Positions 1 through 7,039 of a DNA stretch of 37,571 nucleotides are shown in pieces. The translations under genes were made by a program, and so were the position numbers. Source of the DNA: JBQTKD01 sp052386455 (lineage in GTDB: Bacteria > Actinomycetota > Actinomycetes > Sporichthyales > Sporichthyaceae). The DNA lies in the NCBI GenBank assembly GCA_052386455.1, contig JBQTKD010000079.1, positions 1 to 37,571 on the forward strand. The letters are read 5' to 3'. The notes below the pieces were generated by a model, which saw only the letters and a program-made list of their open reading frames with translations, was not told the origin of the DNA and made no database searches. Every line of letters begins with the position of its first letter. Position 1 is the stretch's first letter.

Positions 1-84
1 CCCGCAGGTCAGTTAGCGAGTTCTCGATGAGGGAACGAACAAGCCCCCAACCCGTTCGTGCAGGTCAGGGGCTCATTGTCATGC

Positions 85-168
85 TGGTGGCAGATCCAGG
101 ATTCGAACCTGGGAAGCTTTCGCGACGGATTTACAGTCCGCTCCCATTGGCCGCTCGGGCAATCTGCC
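85..168 (-). tRNA. tRNA-Tyr (anticodon GTA)
   Basis: The minus strand folds as a class II tRNA. The acceptor stem GGCAGAT pairs with ATCTGCC and is followed by discriminator A and an encoded CCA (plus positions 85-87). The anticodon loop CTGTAAA gives anticodon GTA, which reads tyrosine codons. A long variable arm is present, as expected for bacterial tRNA-Tyr, and the T arm contains GGTTCGAATCC. The yajQ gene lies about 0.8 kb away, a neighbourhood I recall as common in actinobacteria. Confidence 0.97.
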
Positions 169-225
169 GGGGCGTGGAGGGATCGCCCCCACGGCGGAGT
201 GAGAATAGCGCAGGCGACCCGGGGG

Positions 226-934
226 TCAGCACCCGGTTTGGCCTGGAGGGCGCAGCGGCCTCCACTCGGGGCCGCGGTGAGCCACCCAATGGGCGGCAAT
301 GCGCTCGCAGGTCCGGTCGGCGCGGCTCCGGCCGTACCCGGCGAACGTCCCGAGACCCCACAGCTTCACCGTGCGGCCGTCGTCGACCCAGAGCGTCGGG
401 CAGCAGAACGACGACGTCCCGTGCAAGGTAACGGCCTGTACTCGAGCCCACGAGGTCTGTCGCCTGCCGCCCACGCCCTCGGCGAGACCGGAGCGACCGA
501 GGACCACAGGCGGCGCCACGGTGTCGCCGCCAGTGCGCGGCCAACCGCCGACAGTTGCGCTCGGCACGGCGTAGATCGAGCCGGCCGTTGAGCGCGAGCT
601 CGTCGAGTTCGACCTCGCGGCCGTCGTCGGTCCACAGCGTTGGCCGGGCCGCCCACAGGTCGCCGGTCATCGCGACCGCTTGAACTGTGGCCCACGGCAC
701 CTCGTGCGGCGTGTGGACCGAGCGCCGAACGAGGCGGTCGGGTTTGAGCCCGACCCCGAGGAAGAGGTTCACGCCGATCGCAAACGCGGCCCCGACCGCG
801 AAGAACCCCACACCGAACGCCACGGTGCCGCGGGACAGGTCGGCCGGACCACGCACCAGATCCGCGGCGGTCGCGACGACCAACACGGCCGCCACGAACA
901 CCAGAGCCGGCCAGACGATGGGACGCAGACGCAC
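226..934 (-). pseudogene. PH-domain membrane protein with tandem second PH module, frame broken near 509
   Basis: The GTG start at 934 is preceded by GGGAG. The frame begins MRLRPIVWPA and has two hydrophobic segments (about residues 7-24 and 39-60). These are followed by a PH-like module with the markers WATVQAV, PTLWTDDGREVEL and RRLAAHW, ending near residue 142 (position about 509). A second module of the same design (WARVQAV, PTLWVDDGRTVKLW, ERIAAHW) begins at about 507 in another frame and stops at 226. The equivalent points of the two modules lie 244 bp apart, which is not a multiple of three. The first frame stays open to position 131 and would run into the tRNA-Tyr gene, which is implausible. 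A single indel near 509 would give one protein of about 235 residues with two PH modules. Alternatively, the right-hand copy is a decaying duplicate. Actinobacterial proteins of this layout have no firmly known function. Confidence 0.6.
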
Positions 935-1004
935 CCGTCCAGTCTCCCGGCAGCGACTGAGAGGATGGGCGGCGCATCGCCGTCCGGAGAACCAGGAGCA
1001 CACC

Positions 1005-1493
1005 GTGGCCGACTCGTCGTTCGACGTCGTAAGCAAGGTCGACCGGCAGGAGCTGGACAACGCGCTGAACCAGACGCAGCGCGAACTCGCCCAGCGCTTC
1101 GACTTCAAGGGCACCGGCGCCACCATCGACTGGTCGGGCGACAAGATCCTGATGCAGGCCAACGGCGAGGACCGCGTGAAGGCGATCCTCGACGTGTTCA
1201 AGGAGAAGCTGATCAAGCGGAACGTATCGCTGAAGGTCCTCGACGCGGGCGAGCCGCAGCTGTCCGGCAAGGAGTACAAGATCTTCGCCGCCATCACGGA
1301 GGGCATCTCCCAGGACAACGCGAAGAAGGTCTCCAAGCTGATCCGCGACGAGGGCCCCAAGGGCGTGCAGGCGCAGATCCAGGGCGACTCGCTGCGCGTG
1401 AGCTCGAAGAAGCGCGACGATCTCCAGGCCGTCATCGCATTGCTGAAGGCCGCGGACTTCGACTTCGCCCTGCAGTTCGACAACTACCGCTGA
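1005..1493 (+). CDS. yajQ: YajQ family nucleotide-binding protein
   Basis: This is a 162-residue cytosolic protein of standard YajQ length, starting MADSSFDVVSKVDRQELDNA and ending with the typical FALQFDNYR. The family folds as two ferredoxin/RRM-like domains. Markers seen here are RFDFKGT in the first half and an IRDEGPKGVQAQIQGD segment with SSKKRDDLQ in the second. Some members (studied in Xanthomonas) bind cyclic di-GMP and others bind nucleic acid or nucleotides; the role in this organism is not known. The GTG start at 1005 was chosen because AGGAG lies at 994-998 and it matches the family N-terminus. The frame is open further upstream, but that part has no family similarity and is antisense to the PH gene. 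The gene is convergent with the methyltransferase, with a 14-bp gap. Confidence 0.95.
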   Translation: MADSSFDVVSKVDRQELDNALNQTQRELAQRFDFKGTGATIDWSGDKILMQANGEDRVKAILDVFKEKLIKRNVSLKVLDAGEPQLSGKEYKIFAAITEGISQDNAKKVSKLIRDEGPKGVQAQIQGDSLRVSSKKRDDLQAVIALLKAADFDFALQFDNYR

Positions 1494-1507
1494 GCTGCTC
1501 GGGCTCG

Positions 1508-2539
1508 CTACTTGTAGGCGATGGCGGCCGAGGAGGGTCCGGCTAAGGGCAGGATCTCGACGGACCGGAAGCCAACCCGTTCGCACCAGCCGCGGAAGTC
1601 CGCACCGGTGTAGTCGAAGCCGTCGCCGGTCTCGATCAGCATGTGCAGCGACATCATCAGTCCGAACACGTTCTCCCGACGGTCGTCGTCGATGAGGTTC
1701 TCCACCGCGACGAACGCGCCGCCCTCGGGCAGGGCGTCGTAGGCGGCGCGGACGAGCTGCAGCTTTTTCTCCAGATTCCAGTCGTGCAGGATCATGCCCA
1801 TCGTGATCACGTCGGCCTGCGGGAGCGGGTCGACGAAGAAGTCGCCGGTGGCAACCTCGATGCGGTCGGACAGCTTCGCCTCGGCGACGGTCCGCCGGGC
1901 GATGGGCTCGACGGCGGGCAGGTCGAAGGTCGTGCACCGCAGGTGCGGGTGGTGCTGGGCCACGACGATCGACTGCAGCCCGGTCGCACCGCCGGCGTCA
2001 CAGAGGGTCTGGTAGCGCGAGAAGTCGAACTTCTGCGCCAGCGCCGCGAAGGTGCCCGCCCCGATGCCCGCCACTGCCTGCATGAACTGCTCGAGCCGGT
2101 TCGGATCGGCGTAGAGCTCCTCGAAGATCGACTGTCCGGCGTGCTTGATCTCGTTCTGCGGCAGCCCGGTCCGCAGGGCCTCGGTCAGCCCGCCCCAGAA
2201 GGGATAGAACCGCGCGCCTGCCATCTCCAAGACGCCGCCGATGTACGTGGGCGAGTTCGCGTCGAGGAACGCCGCGGTGTCCACGGTGTTGGCGTACCGG
2301 GCGCCGGGGCCCGAGCCGGTGCGCTCCAGCAGCCGCAGCGCGACGAGACCGTCGAGGAAGTCGTACGTGGCGCGGGAGCCCAAGCTCAGCCGCTCGGCGA
2401 TCTGAGAACCCGTCAGGGGCGCCTCGCCCAGCACGGTGAACAGGCGGAGTTCCACCGCGCTCAGGAGCGTCTTGGCGGGCCAGAAGCCGAAGCCGATCTG
2501 CATGATCGCGGCGGGGTCGGGGGTGGCGGCGTGGTCCAC
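1508..2539 (-). CDS. SAM-dependent O-methyltransferase (plant-type/acetylserotonin OMT family)
   Basis: This 343-residue protein has the two-part layout of the family. An N-terminal winged-helix dimerisation domain (about 15-95, with LRLFTVLGEAPLTGSQIAER) is followed by a Rossmann SAM domain. SAM-site motifs are LCDAGGATG, the acidic TTFDLPAV strand end, GDFF, and the catalytic-region ILHDWN. Family members methylate hydroxyl groups of aromatic or polyketide-like small molecules. The substrate cannot be read from sequence and no biosynthetic cluster is adjacent. The GTG start is supported by GGAGG six bases upstream. The gene is divergent from the TetR-type regulator across a 98-bp gap that holds a repeat operator, so repression by that regulator is likely. 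Confidence 0.88.
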   Translation of the reverse strand: MDHAATPDPAAIMQIGFGFWPAKTLLSAVELRLFTVLGEAPLTGSQIAERLSLGSRATYDFLDGLVALRLLERTGSGPGARYANTVDTAAFLDANSPTYIGGVLEMAGARFYPFWGGLTEALRTGLPQNEIKHAGQSIFEELYADPNRLEQFMQAVAGIGAGTFAALAQKFDFSRYQTLCDAGGATGLQSIVVAQHHPHLRCTTFDLPAVEPIARRTVAEAKLSDRIEVATGDFFVDPLPQADVITMGMILHDWNLEKKLQLVRAAYDALPEGGAFVAVENLIDDDRRENVFGLMMSLHMLIETGDGFDYTGADFRGWCERVGFRSVEILPLAGPSSAAIAYK

Positions 2540-2576
2540 GATTTCCTCCGACAGTCAGGTAATCCATGATAGCGAA

Positions 2577-2603
2577 GGAAAACCTATGCCTCATAGGAAA
2601 ACC
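2577..2603. promoter_or_regulatory. Candidate TetR operator between methyltransferase and regulator
   Basis: The inverted repeat CCTATG-CCT-CATAGG (2583-2597) is flanked by two direct copies of GGAAAACC (2577-2584 and 2596-2603). It lies in the short divergent spacer between the methyltransferase and the TetR gene, where TetR-family repressors usually bind. A -10-like TAGAAT at 2624-2629 lies 8 bases before the regulator ATG, so the operator would sit in the -35/upstream region of the regulator promoter. Confidence 0.6.
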
Positions 2604-2637
2604 GGTCAAGCCTAGACTCGCCGTAGAATGAGCGGCC

Positions 2638-3297
2638 ATGAGCTCGCCGGCCCAGATGCCACCCCCCGAACCGGTGGATCGCCGCGCCCGGCGGCGGCAG
2701 GAGACGATCGAAGAAATCCTCGACATCGCCGAGGCCGTGATGGCCGCCGACGGCGTGAACGCCCTGAGCCTCTCCGAGATCGCGCGTCGGCTCGGCGTGC
2801 AACCGCCGTCGCTCTACACGTACTTCCCGTCCCTGATGGCGCTCTACGACGCGATTTTCGAGCGCGCCGCCCGCACCCACGTCGAGAAGTCCTCCGCCGC
2901 GCTGGCCGCCGCTTCGCCCGGGCTCGCGGCCGTCGTGGCATGGGGGGAGGCGGAGACCCGCTGGGCGGTCGAGCACCCGGCCATCGCACAACTGCTGTAC
3001 CAGCGCGCCGTACCCAGTTTCGTTCCGTCCGAGCGGGCAATGGCGCCGCACATGTCGGCCTGGCACGATCTGCGCGCGGCGCTGGACGAGGCCGTTCGAC
3101 TGGGCGAGCTCGGCCCCGGCGCCGACTCCGACGAGGCGGCCTGGCTGGTCATCGTCTGGAACAACGGCATCTTCGCCTGCGCCGCGGCCAACGAACCGGG
3201 CGTCGCCTGGGGCGAGGGCCGGTTCACCCCTCACTTCCCCAAGGTGGTCAACGTGCTGACCTCGGTCTATCCGCCGCCCACCGTCGTTACTCGCTGA
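2638..3297 (+). CDS. TetR/AcrR family transcriptional regulator
   Basis: This 219-residue regulator has an N-terminal TetR helix-turn-helix at about residues 22-68 (LSLSEIARRLGVQPPSLYTY followed by F). It is followed by an all-alpha ligand-binding domain with a Trp-rich segment near the C-terminus (AAWLVIVWNNGIFACAAA), similar to the WHG-type C-terminal domains. It most likely represses the divergent methyltransferase gene and itself through the repeats at 2577-2603. No clear Shine-Dalgarno precedes the ATG, and TAGAAT at 2624-2629 is close enough that the message may be leaderless. The inducer is unknown. Confidence 0.9.
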   Translation: MSSPAQMPPPEPVDRRARRRQETIEEILDIAEAVMAADGVNALSLSEIARRLGVQPPSLYTYFPSLMALYDAIFERAARTHVEKSSAALAAASPGLAAVVAWGEAETRWAVEHPAIAQLLYQRAVPSFVPSERAMAPHMSAWHDLRAALDEAVRLGELGPGADSDEAAWLVIVWNNGIFACAAANEPGVAWGEGRFTPHFPKVVNVLTSVYPPPTVVTR

Positions 3298-3355
3298 TCG
3301 GCGCAACCGGACCAGCGGCGGCAGTATCGCCCAAGTCTTCAGTCGCGCGCCTCGA

Positions 3356-3372
3356 TAGCACATGCAGTGCTA
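3356..3372. promoter_or_regulatory. Palindromic operator candidate of the Phd/VapC operon
   Basis: A perfect inverted repeat TAGCAC-ATGCA-GTGCTA ends 10 bases before the antitoxin ATG. Phd/YefM-type antitoxins bind short palindromes at their own promoter, so this is the natural autoregulation site. It would overlap the -10 region or the transcription start. Confidence 0.6.
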
Positions 3373-3382
3373 CATTCGGGGT

Positions 3383-3667
3383 ATGACCCGAGTCGGCGTC
3401 CGCGAGCTACGGCAGAACGCGTCGAGATACGTGCAGATGGTGAAGGCGGGCGAAACGGTCGAGATCACGGAGCGGGGCGAGCTCGTCGCCCTGCTGGTAG
3501 CCCCCGGCCCATCCCTTGCACGTCGAGACCGCCTCATCGGCACGGGCCGCCTGATCCGCGCCACCGGATCGACGGGGCGGCTGCGATCTGGGCGGTCGCT
3601 CCCGATCCGGACCGGCGAACCCAGCAACGCCGACCTCCTCGCCGTCGAACGCGCCGAGCGGTTGTGA
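3383..3667 (+). CDS. Phd/YefM family antitoxin
   Basis: This 94-residue antitoxin begins MTRVGVRELRQNASRYVQMV, the N-terminal DNA-binding signature of the Phd/YefM fold, followed by GETVEITERGELVALL. The C-terminal half is Arg-rich and less structured, as expected for the toxin-neutralising tail. The ATG at 3383 matches the family start. An in-frame ATG at 3362 lies inside the palindrome and is unlikely to be used. The stop codon overlaps the toxin GTG by 4 nt (GTGA), indicating translational coupling. The protein should neutralise the VapC-like toxin and repress the operon. Confidence 0.9.
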   Translation: MTRVGVRELRQNASRYVQMVKAGETVEITERGELVALLVAPGPSLARRDRLIGTGRLIRATGSTGRLRSGRSLPIRTGEPSNADLLAVERAERL

Positions 3668-4065
3668 TCTACCTCGACTCCTCTGCCCTGCTCAAACTGG
3701 TGCGCGAGGAGGACGAGACCCAAGCCCTCCGGGAGTGGCTGGCCGCGCGACCCGACGAGCCTGTGGTCACCAGCGAACTCGGCCGCGTCGAAGTCGTTCG
3801 CGCGGCACGGCGCGTGGGCGCCGAAGCGGCGACGGAGGCCCAGGCGGTACTGGGCGAGGTCGACCTGGTCCTGCTCGACCGGGTAGTACAGGACTTGGCG
3901 TGCGAGGTCGGAGCAGCCGACCTGCGCACACTCGATGCGCTTCACTTGGCGTCGGCCCTCGTTCTCGGCGAGGATCTGCAGGAGTTCGTGGCCTACGACC
4001 ACCGCCTCGTTCAAGCCGCGCGCGCCTCGGGGCTGTCGGTGTGCGTTCCCGGCCAGATCGAGTAG
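3664..4065 (+). CDS. VapC-type PIN-domain toxin ribonuclease
   Basis: This 133-residue protein has the full acidic quartet of PIN-domain nucleases: D5 (YLDSSALLK), E38 (TSELGRVE), D91 (DALHLASAL) and D112 (YDHRL). PIN toxins of the VapC family are Mg2+-dependent RNases that cut tRNA or rRNA sites. The exact target is unknown. The GTG start at 3664 overlaps the antitoxin stop. The antitoxin is Phd/YefM-like, a common partner for actinobacterial PIN toxins. All catalytic residues are intact, so the module looks functional. Confidence 0.92.
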   Translation: MIYLDSSALLKLVREEDETQALREWLAARPDEPVVTSELGRVEVVRAARRVGAEAATEAQAVLGEVDLVLLDRVVQDLACEVGAADLRTLDALHLASALVLGEDLQEFVAYDHRLVQAARASGLSVCVPGQIE

Positions 4066-4082
4066 TCGGGAGGGGTTCGGCT

Positions 4083-4562
4083 GTGTCGGGGCGCGACAAG
4101 ATCCGGATGGGCGACGCGGAGATCGCGGCGTACCTGGACGAGCAGAAGGTCATCCAGGTCGCGACGATCGGCCCGAACGGGCGGCCGCATCTCGCGCCGC
4201 TCTGGTACGTCGCGCGCGGCAACGGGCCCGAGGGACTGCCGGTGTTGGGGACGTGGACCTACGGCAAGTCGCAGAAGGCGCTGAACCTGCGCCGGCTCCC
4301 CCAGGCCACGGTGCTCGTCGAATCCGGGGACAGCTACGCCGCGCTGCGCGGCATCTCCATGGAGTGCGACGTGGAGCTCGTCGAGGACCGCGACGGAACC
4401 CTCGAGATCGGCCTGGCGTTGGCCGCGCGCTACGGCACCGAGGGCTACGGCGAGGACCAGGCCGCCACCGTCGCCGTTTTCGAGGCGCAGGCGGCCAAGC
4501 GCGTCGGCGTGCTGCTCAAGGCCACGAAGGTCGCCACCTGGGACCACGGCAAGATCGGCTGA
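4083..4562 (+). CDS. PPOX-fold (pyridoxamine 5'-phosphate oxidase-like) flavin/F420 protein
   Basis: This 159-residue protein has a split-barrel flavin-binding fold. The first strands read VIQVATIGPNGRPHLAPLWY, a pattern typical of actinobacterial PPOX proteins that bind FMN or coenzyme F420. The C-terminus WDHGKIG matches the common W-D-H-x-K end of this group. Substrate and cofactor cannot be decided here. The GTG at 4083 was chosen because GGGAGG lies just upstream (about 4068-4073). The 17-bp gap after the VapC stop could allow readthrough from the toxin operon. Confidence 0.85.
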   Translation: MSGRDKIRMGDAEIAAYLDEQKVIQVATIGPNGRPHLAPLWYVARGNGPEGLPVLGTWTYGKSQKALNLRRLPQATVLVESGDSYAALRGISMECDVELVEDRDGTLEIGLALAARYGTEGYGEDQAATVAVFEAQAAKRVGVLLKATKVATWDHGKIG

Positions 4563-4624
4563 GCAAAACCGGACGTTCCGACGATCACCGGACGAGCATG
4601 CGCAATTCATGCGTCCATAGGTCG

Positions 4625-5143
4625 ATGGTCACCGAAGAGCAGCGGAAGCGGCCGCGCCCCTGGGCGCTGGCGCTGGGGATGATCGCGGTGGCGATCGTGC
4701 CCCTGCTCGCCGTTGCCGCCATGGCCTCCGGCGACGACTCGTCGCAGGACTGCGCCGACGTCGCCCGCGACGAGACGGCCTTCCTGAAGCGGGTCGTGCT
4801 GGACACGCTGCCTGCCAACAGCACGCGCAACGTCACGTCGAGCAGCGCCTACGTCGACGAGTGTGCGCTTGGCGCCATCGAGGTCCAGGCGGCCTGGGCG
4901 CAGACCACCGGCGCCACCGTCGTCCGGACGCTGCAGGCGCAGGGCTGGACCATGACGGACACCGGCGCGGACGAGGCGGACTGGTTCCAGTTCGACCACG
5001 CGCCCAGCGGCGCGGCGGGAACGACGGCGGACAACGAGAGCCCGAACGTCGCGCTGACCAGGACCGTCGAGAATCGAACGGTCGACGTCGGCGTGGACGC
5101 CGAGGGCCTGCAGGTGGTCCTCGCGCGCGCAGGCGGGTCCTGA
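4625..5143 (+). CDS. Small membrane-anchored protein of unknown function
   Basis: This is a 172-residue protein from ATG 4625. A basic N-terminus (RKRPRPW) precedes one hydrophobic segment (about residues 15-35, ending AVAAMASGDD), then an extracytoplasmic domain of about 135 residues. Two cysteines (CADVARDE and VDECALG) may form a disulphide. The domain has no motif I recognise. An in-frame ATG at 4598 would add nine residues, and neither start has a strong ribosome site. Third-position GC bias supports a real gene. Confidence 0.7.
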   Translation: MVTEEQRKRPRPWALALGMIAVAIVPLLAVAAMASGDDSSQDCADVARDETAFLKRVVLDTLPANSTRNVTSSSAYVDECALGAIEVQAAWAQTTGATVVRTLQAQGWTMTDTGADEADWFQFDHAPSGAAGTTADNESPNVALTRTVENRTVDVGVDAEGLQVVLARAGGS

Positions 5144-5228
5144 CGAGCCGTTCCATGTGGGACGTGTTGCTGCGGCCCGAGGGCCTGCGGGTCTACATCC
5201 CGTAGGTCTCGCTCTCTAGGCTCTATCC

Positions 5229-6401
5229 GTGACGTGGGTCGAGGGTGCCGCAGGGTCGGGGTTCGGGATCGAGAATCTCCCACTCGGGGCGTTCTCGCAG
5301 GCCGGCGGGCGGCCGCGGATCGGTGCCGCCATCGGCGACTTCGTCCTCGACCTGGGGCCGGTGCTGCGCGATCCGGTGTTCGCCGAACCGGTGCTCAACC
5401 CGTTCCTCGCCGACGGCCGCGGCCGGTGGGCCGCAACTCGCGAACGACTCGTCGAGCTACTGGGCGACCCGCGCCACCGGCCCTCCTTAGCAACACATCT
5501 GATCCCACGTCAGACCGTCGACCTGCATCTGCCGTTCGAGGTCGCCGACTACGTCGACTTCTACTCGTGCGAGCACCACGCGGCCAACGTCGGACGCATG
5601 TTCCGGCCCGACGGTCCAGAGCTGCCGGCGAACTGGCGGCACCTGCCTTCGGGCTATCACGGCCGGGCGGGCACGGTGGTCGTGTCGGGCACGCCGATCG
5701 CCCGACCGCACGGGCAGCGTCGCGGAGCGGACGGCCCGTCGTTCGGGCCGAGCACGCGGCTGGACTTCGAGGCGGAGATCGGATTCGTCGTCGGCACGCC
5801 CACGGCGCCGGGGACGCGGCTGAGCGCGGCGGACGTCGCCGAGCACGTGTTTGGGGTCGTCCTGCTCAACGACTGGTCCGCGCGCGACGTGCAGAACTGG
5901 GAGTACGTGCCGCTCGGCCCGTTCCTCGGCAAGTCGTTCGCGACCTCGATCTCGCCGTGGGTCGTGCCGCTCGACTCGCTCGCGCACGCGTGGCTGCCGA
6001 CGCCGGTACAGGATCCCGAGCCGCTGGAGTACCTGCGCGACGCCGGGAGACACGCCCTGGACCTCGCATTGAGCGTCACTCTCAACACGACGACGATCTC
6101 CCGCCCGCCGTTCGCGCAGATGTACTGGACCGTCGGCCAACAACTCGCGCACCTGACGTGCAACGGCTCGCCGCTGCGCACCGGGGACCTGCTGGGGTCC
6201 GGCACCGTGTCGGGCCCGGAGCCGGGCCAGCGCGGCAGCCTGTTGGAGTTGAGCTGGAACGGCGCGGAGCAGATCGAGCTCGACGACGGAACGCCGCGCA
6301 CGTTCCTCGAAGACGGCGACACTCTGACGATTCGCGGCTGCGCGCCCGGTCCCGACGGCAGCCGAATCGACCTCGGCGAGGTGACGGGTCGCATCGTCTG
6401 A
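5229..6401 (+). CDS. fahA: Fumarylacetoacetase
   Basis: This 390-residue enzyme hydrolyses 4-fumarylacetoacetate to fumarate and acetoacetate, the last step of tyrosine/homogentisate breakdown. The N-terminal SH3-like domain (GFGIENLPLGAFS) is followed by the FAH catalytic domain. Active-site residues known from the mouse enzyme are conserved: D110 and H117 in YVDFYSCEHHAANVGRMF, E181/E183 in LDFEAEIGFVVG, D215 in LLNDWSARDVQNWEY, and K235 in PFLGKSFATS. The GTG start at 5229 gives the usual family N-terminus. No other homogentisate-pathway gene (hmgA, hpd) lies in the window, so the gene is isolated here. It is convergent with the HD-domain gene, with an 11-bp gap. Confidence 0.95.
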   Translation: MTWVEGAAGSGFGIENLPLGAFSQAGGRPRIGAAIGDFVLDLGPVLRDPVFAEPVLNPFLADGRGRWAATRERLVELLGDPRHRPSLATHLIPRQTVDLHLPFEVADYVDFYSCEHHAANVGRMFRPDGPELPANWRHLPSGYHGRAGTVVVSGTPIARPHGQRRGADGPSFGPSTRLDFEAEIGFVVGTPTAPGTRLSAADVAEHVFGVVLLNDWSARDVQNWEYVPLGPFLGKSFATSISPWVVPLDSLAHAWLPTPVQDPEPLEYLRDAGRHALDLALSVTLNTTTISRPPFAQMYWTVGQQLAHLTCNGSPLRTGDLLGSGTVSGPEPGQRGSLLELSWNGAEQIELDDGTPRTFLEDGDTLTIRGCAPGPDGSRIDLGEVTGRIV

Positions 6402-6412
6402 CGAGGCGTCAG

Positions 6413-6994
6413 CTACCAGCGCATCATGGGCAGCGGCCGGTTCAGGTGCGTCGAGGCGTACTTCGCGATGTTGGGCATGGCCACCGCCTTGTACGCCTCG
6501 TTCATCGGGAACCGCGCCCGCACCTCGACGATCTTCGAGCGCGGGATTCCGAAACGGAGCTTGGTGAAGGTGACGTCGATCCAGTCCGCCTTGCGGCACG
6601 CCTCGACCAGCGGCGCGTACGGGCCGGTGTAGGAGCGCATCTTGTGGTGGTTGTCGATCATCAGGTGCATCTCCTCGGTCCACTCCTCGCGGCCGATCTG
6701 CTTGAGGTAGTCGGTGGCGAGGTCGCAGGCCTCGCCGAGGTAGTCGAGGTTGCCGGTGAGAAAGAACGGCAGATCGTGCAGCACCGTCATGATGGCGAGC
6801 TTCTCCTCGCGGAACGGCTCCGGTGCGGTCGTGAACCGCGCCCAGTTCACCATCCGGTAGCAGTGGGCCCGGTAGCCCCAGTACCCGATGCCCAGGTCCT
6901 CGCGGTGCGGATCGAGCAGTTCGTCGAGCAGCGGCAGGTCCGTCAGGACGTCGTCCCTGGTGACGGTCCAGTTCCCGGCAGTGAGGGCGCTCAT
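6413..6994 (-). CDS. HD-domain protein (putative metal-dependent phosphohydrolase)
   Basis: This 193-residue protein has an HD-superfamily pattern of candidate metal ligands: His in GYRAHCYRMVNWA, the HD pair in VLHDLPFF, HH in IDNHHKMRS and Asp in CRKADWIDVT. HD proteins are usually phosphohydrolases, but some act on other substrates, and none is indicated here. The ATG at 6994 has GGAGGACAG directly upstream. It is transcribed divergently from the PadR regulator across a 45-bp spacer with two palindromes, so PadR control is likely. The C-terminal part (from VRARFPMNE to RPLPMMRW) is outside the HD core and I do not recognise it. Confidence 0.78.
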   Translation of the reverse strand: MSALTAGNWTVTRDDVLTDLPLLDELLDPHREDLGIGYWGYRAHCYRMVNWARFTTAPEPFREEKLAIMTVLHDLPFFLTGNLDYLGEACDLATDYLKQIGREEWTEEMHLMIDNHHKMRSYTGPYAPLVEACRKADWIDVTFTKLRFGIPRSKIVEVRARFPMNEAYKAVAMPNIAKYASTHLNRPLPMMRW

Positions 6995-7008
6995 CTGTCC
7001 TCCATTTA

Positions 7009-7031
7009 CTCTCAATGAGAGCAGTATACTG
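7009..7031. promoter_or_regulatory. Two adjacent palindromes and -10 box at the PadR/HD divergent promoter
   Basis: CTCTCA-A-TGAGAG (7009-7021) is immediately followed by the perfect palindrome CAGTATACTG (7022-7031). TATACT (7025-7030) in the second palindrome is a good -10 box whose start point would fall at or just before the PadR ATG (7040), implying a leaderless message. Both palindromes lie between the divergent genes and are suited to autoregulation by PadR. Confidence 0.65.
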
Positions 7032-7039
7032 TCCGCACC

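Noticed and set aside
35..59. ACGAAC/GTTCGT inverted repeat downstream of tRNA-Tyr as a terminator
   Set aside because: It is a 6-bp stem with a 13-nt loop and no clear T-tract; too weak to call.
4..68. GCAGGTCAG direct repeat (4-12 and 60-68) as an integration site beside tRNA-Tyr
   Set aside because: Only 9 nt, not identical to the tRNA 3' end, and no integrase or foreign segment is nearby.
935..1483. N-terminal extension of the PH-gene frame antisense to yajQ
   Set aside because: It overlaps all of yajQ on the other strand and the PH gene has a natural start at 934.
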